A stretch of DNA of 64,000 nucleotides from Callipepla californica brunnescens (GCA_023055505.1 JALIRH010000099.1:263001-327000), one strand, 5' to 3'; positions 40,901 through 51,852 are shown, numbered from the stretch's first letter. Notes: generated by a model not told the origin, from the sequence alone. Program-made: numbers and translations.

Positions 40901-42735
40901 CCCTGAGCCTAACCTTCAACCTTACCCTAACCTTAACCCTAACCCTGTTCCATTCTCTAAACATATCTGTAAGCATTACCTTCATCCTAACTCGAACTCT
41001 ACCCTAACCCTATCCCTTTGACCCCAACACAAAACCCAGATTGAGCCTGACCCTAACCTAGGTAGCATAAAGTGTATGTAGGGTGAATTTGAGTTTTAGG
41101 GTCAAAGTTAAATTGTTAGTTTTAGGGTTAGGGTGAAGGATTGCTTTAGTTCTAGTATTAGGGTGTTTGGGGTTAGGGTTAGGGTAAGGATTTGGGGGTG
41201 GATTAGGTTTAGGGTCAGGTTTGGGGGAGTTTTGGGGTTAGGGTTAGATTTAGGATTAGGGTTAGCAAAAAAGGTGTTTTAGTTTTAGTTTAGGTTAGTG
41301 CTAGGATTAGGTTGAGTGTTCTTGTGAAGTTTAGGTTTAGGGTTAGGTTTAGGTTTAGATTGAGGTTTAGGGTAAGGAGTAGGGTTAATTTGACTTTTAG
41401 GGTCAGAGTAGAGTTAAGTCGTGTTAGGGTTAAGGTTAAGAACAGGATTCAGATTCCAATTAGGTTTTGGGTTCCTACTAGGGATAGGCCTCAAATTAGT
41501 GTTAAGGTTAGGGTTAGGGTTAGGTATAGGGAAAGGGTTAGTGTTAAGGCCAGGGCAAGTGTATGGTTTAGGGTAAAGATTGGATTTAGGGTTAGGTTTA
41601 GATGTAGGTTTGGTTTGATCGTTAGGGTGTGAGAAGGCACCGGCCTTGGATTTCATTTGGAGATTGGGTAAGGTTTAGGAATAGGAATAACATTGGTGTT
41701 TAAAAGATGATTAGTGTTAGTATTAGGGATAGGGTTACGGTTAGAGTTTAGTTAGGGTTGTTAGTTTTAGAGTGAGGGATAGGGGTATGGTTTGGTCTAG
41801 TACTTGGGTTAGGGTTTGGGATAGTCATAGCATTAGTGTTAGGGTTAGGGTTCCGTTAGGGTTGTGGTAATCTGATGCTAGGTGTCGGGATTAGGGTTGT
41901 GCTTAAATGTGGGTTTGGTTTGAGGGTCAGAGTTAGGGTTAGGGTAGAGTTAGAATTAGGGTAAGAGTTAGGATTAGGTTTAGGATTAGGATAAAGATTA
42001 GGTTAGGATTAGTGTTGGCTTTAGGGTTGTGTCTGGGAGAAGGGTTAGTGTTAGGGATAGACTTAGGGTAAGAGTAAGTGTTAGGAATAGGCATAGGTTT
42101 TGGGAAAGTTTCAGAGTTTGGACTGGATTTATGATTAGGGATAGGGACAAAGATTTTTTGAGATTTATGATTAGATTTAGGGAGAAAAGTAGGCTGACTT
42201 GTGGTGTTAGCAGTAGGTTTAGGTTTAGGTTTAGGTTTAGGATTCCATTTGTATTTATTGATCGAGGTTGGGTTAGTTGGAGTGTAAAGGTCAGAGTAGG
42301 GTTAGGCCTTGGGATAGGGTTAAGGTTTGGAATAGGATTAGGATTCAAATGATGTTACGGGTTGGTGTTAGGGTTAGGGAAAGGTTAGGATCAGGGTTGA
42401 GGTCAGGGTTAGGTATAGGAAAAGGGTTAGTGTTAGGGCTAGGGCAATTGGAAGGGTTAGGCTTAGGCTTAGATATTAGGGTTAGGTTTAGGCGGAGGTT
42501 TGGTTGGAGTGTCAGGGTGAGAGAAGGGGTAGGCCTGGGGTTTGGTTTTGGGTTACATCATACAAATCATCACATACATTAGGTGGGGTGGGAGGTGCAA
42601 GGAACAGCCAGCAAAGTGCTGAGTTCATTCCAATCAGAGGACCTGAAGATCGGGTAGCAACCGTTTGTGTTGCCAATTCCGATGATATTTATGGGGCCCT
42701 GATGTTATGGTTCAGTGGGGAGTCACTATCAAGTC
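37940..42735. repeat. Array unit 7 (4796 bp)
   Basis: It carries the 8-bp deletion, shares CCTTCAAACC (near 39021) with unit 4, and returns to the A form (GCATAAAGTG) after the switch, like units 0, 1 and 8. Confidence 0.9.
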
Positions 42736-45700
42736 CAAACCCAATCCAAACCCCAAACCTACTCCTATTCCTAAACCTTATCTTAACCCTAAACCAAACC
42801 CAAACCCAAGGCCCTCCCCTTCTCTCAGCCTAACACTCAAACTAACCTAAACCCGAAACTAACCCTACATTTATCCTAATCTTATCCATATTCTAAGGCC
42901 TAACCCTACTCTGACCAGAAAGCTCATGTTGTCTAAAATCTACCCCTTACCTAAAACCTAAATCGACAAAAAAACCTAACCCGAAACCTCAACCTAACTC
43001 TTCTCCTAACTAGAACACCAGCACTTCACCTTACCCTAACTGGAAACCTAGGACTAAATCCTTACCTTGTCCAGAACCCTATTCCTAACCCAAACCAGAA
43101 TTCTAACCTCTACCCTAACCAAAACCCTTCCCCTAAACCTAAACCTAATGCTACCCTCAACCAAACCCTAGCCCTAAATCCTACCCTAAAACCAACACCA
43201 CGTTTAAGCTCAAACCTCAAGCCTCAAAGAAAGCATCAGATTACCGCAGATCTCACCTAACACTAACCCCAATCCAATCCCTACTACTAACCCCAAACCC
43301 AATCCAAACACCAAAACTATTCCTATTCCTAAACCTAACACTAAGCCAGAACCAAACCCAAGGCCTACCCCTTCTCTCAGCCTGACACTCAAACTAACCT
43401 AGACCTGAACGCAACGCTAAATCAAATACTAAAACTCACCCTTAGCCAAGGCCCTTTTAGGACCCTTCCCTGGTCCTAAAACTAAAGAGAACCCTACCCC
43501 TTCCACTAAACCTTCATCTACATCCCTAACCCTTACCCTAAACCTAAATCTACACCAAAACCTAACCCTAACCCTAACATGTCTTCTAACTGTAAAACTA
43601 ACGCTTCACCTAACCCGAACTGAAACCCCAGGACTAAACCTTACCTAACACCTAGCTATATTCCTAACCCTATCCTGAAACCTAACGTTAACCCTAACCC
43701 TAAAAACAACTTGGAACCAAACCCTAACCCTAACCTAACCCTTATCAGAACCCTAAATCTAATCCTAACCGTTACCTCAATTTAACTCCAATTCTTCCTG
43801 AAATCTAAATGGGACCTTAAAACCAACCCCAGATTGAAGCCCAACCCTAAACCTAACACAAAGCATTAGATTACCACAGCCATCACCTAACTCTAACCCC
43901 AGCCTTAACGCTAATACTATCCCAAACACTATTCCAATTCCTAAACCCAACACAAACCCAAAAACACAAAGCCTACAATTCTCACAGCCTAACACTGAAA
44001 GGAAACCTAAATCTTACCCTAACTCTAAAACTAATCCAAAGCATGACCACAATTTAAACTCTAAATCTACCTTCAAACTAAAGCTGACCCTAACACCAAC
44101 CTCAAGTAAAAGCCCAACCCTAAGCCTAACACAAAGCATTAGATTACCACAACGCTCACCTAACTTCTAACCCCCACCCTAACACTAATACTAAAGCAAT
44201 CAGATTCCAAATACTAACCCAATTCCTATTCTGAAACCCAAAACTATTCCAAAAACAAACCCAAGGCCTAACCTTTCTCTCACCCTAACAATCAAAGAAA
44301 ACCTATTCCTAAACCTAATCCTAAATCTAGTCCTAACCCTAACCCTCACCCTTAATCTAACCCCAAACCCCACCCAGAAGCTAACACTTAGCATTGTACA
44401 ATAACTAAACGTACCCCTAATCCTTATCACTAAACCTAAAAGGAACCTGAAACATAGTGCTAAATCCGAACCCTAACCCGGAAGACTAATGCTAACAATG
44501 AACCAATTCCTAAAACTTTTCCTTCCTCCAAATTGATTCCTAGCACTAACCCTAACCCTACATTAACCCTATCCTAACCCTAACCCTAACCCTAGCCCTA
44601 AACTACATTAACCCTAACCCTAACCCTAACCCTAACCCTAAACCTAAACCTAAACCTAACCCTAACCCTAACCCTAATTCCTAACCCTTACCTTCACTGT
44701 ATCACAATCCCTATCCTAATTCTTACCCTAACCCTAACCCTTACCTAACCCTAACCCTAACCCTAACCCTAACCCTAACCCTAACCCTAACCCTAACCCT
44801 AACTCTAACCTTAACCCTAACCCGAATCCTAACCCTAACCCTAACCCTAATCCTAACCCTAACCCTAACCCTAACCCTAATTCCTAACCTTTACCTTTAC
44901 TGTATCACAATCCCTATCCTAATTCTTATCCTAACCCTAACCCTTACCCTAACCCTAGCCTAACCCAAACCCTAACCCTAACCCTAACCCTAACCCTAAC
45001 CCTAACCCTAACCCTAACCCTAACCCTAACCCTAACCCTAACCCTAACCCTACTTTACCCTAACCCTAATCCTAACACTAACTCTAACTTTATTCCTTAC
45101 CCTAACACTAATCCAATCCCGAACCGTAACCCTAATCCTAGCCCTAACTCTAACTTTATTCGTAACCCTACCCCTAATCCAAACAATAACCCTTACCCTA
45201 ATCAAACCCTATCCCTATTCCTAACCCTTACCCTAACCGTATCACAATCCCTATCCTAACTCTTACCATAACCCAAACCCTAACCTAACCCTAACCCTAA
45301 CCCTAACCCTATCCCTAACCCTTACCCTATCCCTAACCCTAACCCTACCCTAACCTTAACTCTACCCTAACCGTATCCCTACCCTAACCCTAACCCTAAT
45401 CCTAGCCCTTACTCTAACTTTATTCCTAACCCTACCCCTGATCCAAACACTAACCCTAACCTTAATGTAACCCTAACCCTATTCCTAACCCTTACCCTAA
45501 CTGTATCCCATTCCCTATCCTAACTCTTACCATAACCCTAACCCTGATGCTAATGCTAACCCTAACCCTGAATCTAACCCTTACCCTAACCCTATCCCTT
45601 ACCCAGAAGCTAACACTTAGCGTTGTACAATACCTAACCGTACCCTAACCCTATCCCTAAACCTAAAAGGAACCCAAACTCTAACCCTAAATCTGTCCCT

Positions 45701-47539
45701 GAGCCTAACCTTCAACCTTACCCTAACCTTAACCCTAACCCTGTTCCATTCTCTAAACATATCTGTAAGCATTACCTTCATCCTAACTCGAACTCTACCC
45801 TAACCCTATCCCTTTGACCCCAACACAAAACCCAGATTGAGCCTGACCCTAACCTAGGTAGCATAAAGTGTATGTAGGGTGAATTTGAGTTTTAGGGTCA
45901 AAGTTAAATTGTTAGTTTTAGGGTTAGGGTGAAGGATTGCTTTAGTTCTAGTATTAGGGTGTTTGGGGTTAGGGTTAGGGTAAGGATTTGGGGGTGGATT
46001 AGTTTTAGGGTCAGGTTTGGGGGAGTTGTGGGGTTAGGGTTAGATTTAGGATTAGGGTTAGCAAAAAAGGTGTTTTAGTTTTAGTTTAGGTTAGTGCTAG
46101 GATTAGGTTGAGTGTTCTTGTGAAGTTTAGGTTTAGGGTTAGGTTTAGGTTTAGATTGAGGTTTAGGGTAAGGAGTAGGGTTCATTTGACTTTTAGGGTC
46201 AGAGTAGAGTTAAGTCGTGTTAGGGTTAAGGTTAAGAACAGGATTCAGATTCCAATTAGGTTTTGGGTTCCTACTAGGGATAGGCCTCAAATTAGTGTTA
46301 AGGTTAGGGTTAGGGTTAGGTATAGGGAAAGGGTTAGTGTTAAGGCCAGGGCAAGTGTATGGTTTAGGGTAAAGATTGGATTTAGGGTTAGGTTTAGATG
46401 TAGGTTTGGTTTGATCGTTAGGGTGTGAGAAGGCACCGGCCTTGGATTTCATTTGGAGATTGGGTAAGGTTTAGGAATAGGAATAACATTGGTGTTTAAA
46501 AGATGATTAGTGTTAGTATTAGGGATAGGGTTACGGTTAGAGTTTAGTTAGGGTTGTTAGTTTTAGAGTGAGGGATAGGGGTATGGTTTGGTCTAGTACT
46601 TGGGTTAGGGTTTGGGATAGTCATAGCATTAGTGTTAGGGTTAGGGTTCCGTTAGGGTTGTGGTAATCTGATGCTAGGTGTCGGGATTAGGGTTGTGCTT
46701 AAATGTGGGTTTGGTTTGAGGGTCAGAGTTAGGGTTAGGGTAGAGTTAGAATTAGGGTAAGAGTTAGGATTAGGTTTAGGATTAGGATAAAGATTAGGTT
46801 AGGATTAGTGTTGGCTTTAGGGTTGTGTCTGGGAGAAGGGTTAGTGTTAGGGATAGACTTAGGGTAAGAGTAAGTGTTAGGAATAGGCATAGGTTTTGGG
46901 AAAGTTTCAGAGTTTGGACTGGATTTATGATTAGGGTTAGGGACAAAGATTTTTTGAGATTTATGATTAGATTTAGGGAGAAAAGTAGGCTGACTTGTGG
47001 TGTTAGCAGTAGGTTTAGGTTTAGGTTTAGGTTTAGGATTCCATTTGTATTTATTGATCGAGGTTGGGTTAGTTGGAGTGTAAAGGTCAGAGTAGGGTTA
47101 GGCCTTGGGATAGGGTTAAGGTTTGGAATAGGATTAGGATTCAAATGATGTTACGGGTTGGTGTTAGGGTTAGGGAAAGGTTAGGATCAGGGTTGAGGTC
47201 AGGGTTAGGTATAGGAAAAGGGTTAGTGTTAGGGCTAGGGCAATTGGAAGGGTTAGGCTTAGGCTTAGATATTAGGGTTAGGTTTAGGCGGAGGTTTGGT
47301 TGGAGTGTCAGGGTGAGAGAAGGGGTAGGCCTGGGGTTTGGTTTTGGGTTACATCATACAAATCATCACATACATTAGGTGGGGTGGGAGGTGCAAGGAA
47401 CAGCCAGCAAAGTGCTGAGTTCATTCCAATCAGAGGACCTGAAGATCGGGTAGCTACTATCAAACCGTTTGTGTTGCCAATTCCGATGATATTTATGGGG
47501 CCCTGATGTTATGGTTCAGTGGGGAGTCACTATCAAGTC
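42736..47539. repeat. Array unit 8 (4804 bp), joined to the right retrovirus
   Basis: The protease piece lacks the 8-bp deletion and reads straight into pol at 47540. Private variants include ATAACTAAACG near 44401, CCGGAAGACTAATG near 44478 and GAGTTGTGGGG near 46024. This is the only unit in which the retroviral piece is not followed by C-rich repeat. Confidence 0.9.
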
Positions 47540-48910
47540 AGATTTTCGGGAGGGGCCATTGAGAGGTGCGACGCCCTTAAGCTAATATGGAAAACAGATA
47601 CCCCTAGATGGGTGGATCAATGGCCCCTTCCGCTAGAAAAACTTGGCGCCCTCCAAGACTTGGTAGCGGAACAATTAGCAAAAGGACATACTGTACCTCC
47701 ACTAATCCTTGGAACTCACCTGGATTTGTCATTAAGAAACAAACTGGTCAATGGCGCTTGTTCCATGACCTCAGAAAAATGAATGATGCTATGGAAAATA
47801 TGGGAGCCCTTCAACCAGGCCTCCTGTCACCCACTATGATTCCCCGAGACTGGCATTTGACTGGCACTGATCTTCAAGACTGCTTTTTTAATAGTCCATT
47901 ACACCCTGAGGATGCCCCTCCATTTGCTTTTTCAGTTCCAAGCATCAACATGCAAGCCCCGTTGCAGAGATACCAGTGGGTTGTGCTGCCACAAGGAATG
48001 AAAAATAGCCCCACCATTTGTCAGTGGTATGTAGCTAAAGTGCTTAGCCCCATTCCAGACACAATGCCAAATGTTTTATCGTATCATTAGATGGACGACA
48101 TCTTAGTGGCCGCGCAACATCACGAGATCATGGAGGAAGCAGTAGCCCTCCTTACAACTGCTGTTAATTCGGCAGGTTTCTGTATTGCGCCTGAAAAAAT
48201 GCAGAAAACATCACCATGGAAATATTTAGGCTGGTGCATCAGAGCCCAGACTATCATTCCCTAGCCCTTACAAAGACAAACTGATGTGAAAAATTGACAC
48301 GATGTACAAAAATGGTTGGGATCAATTAACTGGGTCTGAGCGCTCTTGGGTATCTCTAATGCAGACTTGTATCCTCTTTTGGAACTACTGAAAGGGGATT
48401 CTGATTTACACTCTCCCTGCCGTCTTGGCTCTGAAGTGGCTAGTGCCTTGCAAAAAGTTGCTGCAGCTAGCACTAACAGACAAGCTCATCGGTGTGCCCC
48501 GGAGTTACCTTTTTTTCTAATGATCCTCAACCCTGCTCGACAACCTCATGCGCTAATTTTTCAGTGGGATTTTCAAAGGCCAGACCCACTATTCATTATT
48601 GAATGGATTTTTTTGCCAAACCAGTTGACAAAGACAATCCTGACACAGCATGAGATGTTTGCTTCCCTGAGAATCAAAGCTAGGCAGCGCTTGCTGATGT
48701 TATCAGGGGTAGACTTTTCCTCTAGTTGTTTACCTGTGACAAATGTGTATTTACAATGGCTTGATCAGCAAGCAGATGCCTTTAGCATGGCATTGGCAAG
48801 CTATACAGGCAGCCTTACTTCCCACGCACCGTCACACAAGCTATTGAACCTCAATGTTCACTTCACATCCACACCAAAAAGAAGTGATCAGCTGCTGCAG
48901 GCCCTTACCA
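47540..48910 (+). pseudogene. pol: Reverse transcriptase pseudogene (fingers/palm, thumb, connection)
   Basis: RT copies the viral RNA into DNA. The fingers begin near 47577 ([11 protein letters not shown]) and change frame near 47697. The palm runs on with [17 protein letters not shown] and [10 protein letters not shown]. The catalytic YMDD motif is broken: the Tyr codon is TAG (48088-48090), directly before Met-Asp-Asp. More in-frame stops follow at 48262 (TAG), 48295 (TGA) and 48337 (TGA). Thumb and connection are then open from 48346 to about 48910, including LLELLKGDSD and a FIIEWIFLP stretch. Class II assignment follows from the LPQGMxxSPTxCQ form of the palm motif. The remaining open stretches are long, so the decay is moderate. 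Confidence 0.85.
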
Positions 48911-49300
48911 GATTACGGATGGGTCTGGAAGATCACACAAATCAGTTATTTGATGGTGGGATAATCAACAGAAGCAATGGGATTCGGATATTGAAATTGT
49001 TTCTGGTTCTCCACAAATAGTGGAACCAGCTGCTGTTGTCCGAGTTTTTTGGAAATGGTCCACACCTTTCAATCCTATTACCGACTCAGCTTCTGTTGCA
49101 GGAATTGTTCAGCGAGCAGAAGCATCCATATTACGCAATATTTCTCACTCTTCATTGTTTATTTTGTTCCAGGAACTTTTTTTTTTTTAGACTCCCACAC
49201 TCATCCTTATTTTGTAATGCACATCCGCTCACACACATCTTTACCTGGTTTCACGGCAGAAGGGAATCTCAAGCTGATATGTCCGTGTTTTACCAGACCG
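48911..49300 (+). pseudogene. pol: RNase H pseudogene
   Basis: RNase H degrades the RNA strand of the RNA:DNA hybrid. The first catalytic Asp is in a TDGS motif at 48915-48926, in a different frame from the upstream connection domain. A TGA follows at 48951. The second acidic residue is in VEPAAV (Glu codon 49023-49025) and the third in TDSAS (Asp codon 49083-49085). A T12 homopolymer at 49177-49188 ends this frame. The sequence beyond it continues in another frame with HIRSHTSLPG near 49220-49255. The final acidic residue is not recognisable. Confidence 0.75.
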
Positions 49301-50145
49301 AATAGCGCAAGCTAAACTTAGCCACTCCTTCTTTCATCAGAATGCTGGAGGTCTTAAACGACAGTCTGGGCTTACCTCCCAACAAGCATCAAACATTACA
49401 GCGGTATGTCCCGACTGCCAGAGGCATTCTTTCCCATCAATAGCAGGGAGGGGTAACCCCAGAGATCTGCAGAGCCTCCAGCTATGGCAAATGGATGTCA
49501 CACATTACCCATGGTTTGGTAAGCTGAAATATACACATTCCTCGATTGATACTTTTTCCGGAGCTTTATTTTCCTCTTGTCATACAGGAGAAAAGGCACG
49601 AGATGTTCGCAAGCGTTTGCTGCGTGCTTTTGCTACATTAGGTATCCCTTCCCAATTAAAAACAGATCATGGTCCTGCATATACCTCTGCTGCGACAAAA
49701 GCCTTCCTGGATTCTTGGGGCATTATGCACATCACCGCGATCCCTCATTCCCCTCCAGGTCAATTGAGCGGTCACACCAATCTTTAAAGCGTCTATTAGC
49801 ACAACAGAAAGGGGGAATGGGAGCTTCCCCTCCTGAGGAGCGACTACATAAAGCTCTTGATGTTTTCACTTTTTGAATTCTTCTCTGCTAGATACCAATC
49901 CCCCGATAGTCCGACATTTTAGTTCGAATATCACATTGGAAAGAAGAATCAAGGCTCCGGTGTTGATTCGCCACCCAGAAACAGGTATGATAATGGGGCC
50001 ATATCCTCTTGTCACATGGGGGAGAGGTTATGCTTGTGTCTCCACAGGAAAAGGCCCCAGGTGGATTCCTGCGAAGAACGTGAAACCATACCGGGAGGAA
50101 CAGACTTCGTTGACAACAGATGAAAACACAACCAAGGAAGGATGA
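49301..50145 (+). pseudogene. pol: Integrase pseudogene
   Basis: Integrase inserts viral DNA into the host genome. The N-terminal zinc-binding His codons are at 49323 and 49335 and the CPDC motif at 49407-49418. Of the DDE triad, Asp is at 49494-49496 (MDVTH), Asp at 49665-49667 (TDHGP) and Glu at 49766-49768. The two last residues are 101 bases apart, against 108 for the usual D-35-E spacing, so a net 7-base loss shifts the frame between them. A TGA at 49874-49876 interrupts the core end. The C-terminal DNA-binding domain, with a WGRGYACVS-type core and PRWIPAKNVKPY, is open in a third frame to the TGA at 50143-50145. Confidence 0.85.
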
Positions 50146-50177
50146 GACCAGCTACTGTATGGACTTGACTTCTTGAA

Positions 50178-51305
50178 ATGTCAGGACTCTCTACTGGTTT
50201 TATTACCCTCCCAAAAACGAATGTGTGGCTTACACTTGCTAATATTACTCATCAGGAAACACTTTGCTTAGCCACTGCAACTGCGCAAAATCCCTTCTCT
50301 ACCCGCTTGGTGGGCTTTCCCATAGACGAGTGGCCAATCCCTGGTCCCTCACGAGCAATCTTTACTGGCACAAATTCAGTAGATAATTGGGATGGATGGG
50401 TTCCATATCTTCCGTCTGCCAAATTAGAGCCACAAGAGATAGATTTCTTAGGATCTATAAAAATGGACTTCTGCCTGAGATTCCATTCTACTGGAAAAAA
50501 TAAAACCAAACTATGGGATGTCAGTCCCGTAGACGCAGCCATCAATAACCAAACTCTGTGGTGTAATTACACCTCACCCAGCCTTTCAAAATCAGTAAAT
50601 GCTCCTTTACAGTTACCAGATGGAGTTTTCCGTAGTTGCGCTGACCGGGCATGGCCTGCCATTCCTTCTTACATTAGAGGTGGGCCATGTAGTCTCGGGC
50701 GTTTAACTATCCTTACCCGAAATGAGACAACTGTCTTGCAATGGAGAAAGAAATATTCTCATCACCGTTTTAGGAGAATGACCCACACCTTCAGATCAGA
50801 TTGTGATGATAACATGAAGTTTTGGAACAGGGAGACCATAGGAGTCGTTTCCTTTTTCACAACGCAGGTTGCTGTTGCTAAAGCTTTGGCAACACTGAAC
50901 AAACTGGGTTCTTGCTTAGCAAAACAAGGAAATGCCACTAGTTTAGCTTTAACAGGTCTTTTACTTGATGCGGACAGTGTCAGACATGCTGCGCCACAAA
51001 ATTGCGCTGCTACTGATTTCCTACTTCTGGCGCAAGGCCATGGCTGGGAGGATTTCGAAGGAATGTGCTGCATGAACCTGTCAGAACATTCCGTTTCAAT
51101 TCAAGCAAGTATCAAGACCATACGGGATGGAGTGAAGAAACTGCAGGAACAGAGGGATTGGGACTGGTTGGACAAATTATTCTCGGGATGGGGGTCTCAC
51201 CGGATGGCTCCACAGTATCTTAAAAATGATGTGCTACATTGCGATGATCGTTGTAACGCTTTTGCTGTTACTTCCTTGCATTTTACAATGTGCGCAAAAA
51301 GATGA
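50178..51305 (+). pseudogene. env: Envelope gene, 375 codons open, leader and membrane anchor not in frame
   Basis: The envelope mediates receptor binding and fusion. From the ATG the frame is open to the TGA at 51303-51305. The surface subunit part has several N-glycosylation sequons (NIT, NKT, NQT, NYT, NET). A furin-like RFRR lies at 50766-50777. The transmembrane subunit part has the layout of alpharetrovirus/gamma-type TM: an internal fusion segment, an immunosuppressive-like stretch ending LLLAQGHG, then a disulphide motif. In that motif the first Cys of CX6CC is Trp (TGG 51045-51047), with the CC pair kept at 51066-51071. No signal peptide is seen after the ATG. A strongly hydrophobic stretch typical of the anchor lies at about 51223-51290 in the +1 frame, so a shift near 51185-51205 separates it. 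At 375 residues it is shorter than full retroviral Env proteins. Confidence 0.8.
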
Positions 51306-51336
51306 TTGACAATGCTACAAAGAAAATATTCATAAC

Positions 51337-51351
51337 AGAAAGGGGGAGAAG
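51337..51351 (+). promoter_or_regulatory. Polypurine tract
   Basis: The run AGAAAGGGGGAGAAG sits 31 bases after the env stop and directly before the LTR. This is the normal place for the plus-strand primer of reverse transcription. Confidence 0.8.
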
Positions 51352-51718
51352 TGGGTGATGGCAAAAGTGGGAGTCAGACGGAACTGTTAGCTAAGCAGGA
51401 ATCAGGCCATAAACCTTGGACGTAGGCTGTGTAAAGATAAGCTGATAAGCTTGAGACAACCATGTCTAAGGAGTGAAAAGAAATAGAAGACAGTAATGGA
51501 TAGCAATAAGAAACTGTTTGTTTAGATGACTAGGAGTGTTTTATATTCTTGACCTGTTAACACTGAGGAGTGTAAATTCCCTCAATTAGATCCTTGTAGC
51601 TTCCCCCAGTTAGATCCTAACACACACTGCTTCTCTGTCTATCTAAGCTTTGAGTTGTTGCTTAAGAAATGGAACATTAGCTAGCATCAAGCTGGGTTCC
51701 CGACCCTTCATTGTAACA
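51352..51718 (+). repeat. 3' LTR of the right retrovirus
   Basis: The 367-bp segment begins TGGGTGATGG right after the polypurine tract and ends TTGTAACA at 51718, where the minisatellite starts. A TATA-like TTTATATT lies at about 51540-51547. No AATAAA was found. Its start could instead be TGATGG at 51356. There is no 5' LTR for comparison, so insertion age cannot be read from LTR divergence. Confidence 0.75.
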
Positions 51719-51852
51719 GTCTGTGGGTCTCTCTGGGTCCCGCTATGGGTCCCAATATGGTTTGCTGTGGGTCACTGTGGGTCCTGCTATGGGTCGCTGT
51801 GGGTCTCTATATGCCCCAGGAGATCCCTAAGGGGCTGCAGTTCCCCTCCACG

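Larger units (their letters stand above)
4522..47539. repeat. Tandem array of compound telomeric units (one partial, eight full)
   Basis: Each full unit has a degenerate C-rich stretch of about 1.8 kb and a purer CCCTAA stretch of 1.4-2.2 kb. A switch at CCTAGG leads into a degenerate TTAGGG half of about 1.5 kb, followed by about 189 bp of retroviral protease sequence. Unit ends, taken at the AAGTC that closes the protease piece, are 8329, 14015, 18934, 23718, 28508, 33304, 37939, 42735 and 47539. Full unit lengths are 5686, 4919, 4784, 4790, 4796, 4635, 4796 and 4804. Outside the CCCTAA stretch, neighbouring units differ at scattered single bases only. Length variation lies mostly in the CCCTAA stretch. 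The array starts at 4522 inside the C-rich half (equivalent to 9836) and ends by running into a retroviral pol gene. Confidence 0.93.
47351..51718 (+). mobile_element. Right endogenous retrovirus: pro fragment, pol, env and 3' LTR (class II)
   Basis: The order pro (C-terminal part), RT, RNase H, integrase, env, polypurine tract and LTR is that of a simple retrovirus. Its 5' LTR, leader, gag and the front of pro are missing and replaced by TTAGGG-type repeat. RT and integrase look like the beta/alpharetrovirus (class II) group, and the envelope TM has the alpharetrovirus-type layout. The LTR is followed without a gap by GGGTC minisatellite, which suggests the provirus was originally inserted in or beside that minisatellite. 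Pol has at least four in-frame stops and several frameshifts. Confidence 0.88.

Noticed and set aside
47340..47360. Telomere healing of a broken provirus by telomerase
   Set aside because: Healing would place CCCTAA directly left of the retained right-hand fragment. The sequence there is TTAGGG, so a fusion-type joint fits better.
1944..51718. One provirus with the array inserted in its middle
   Set aside because: The two LTRs do not match, and the protease/pol parts belong to different retroviral classes.
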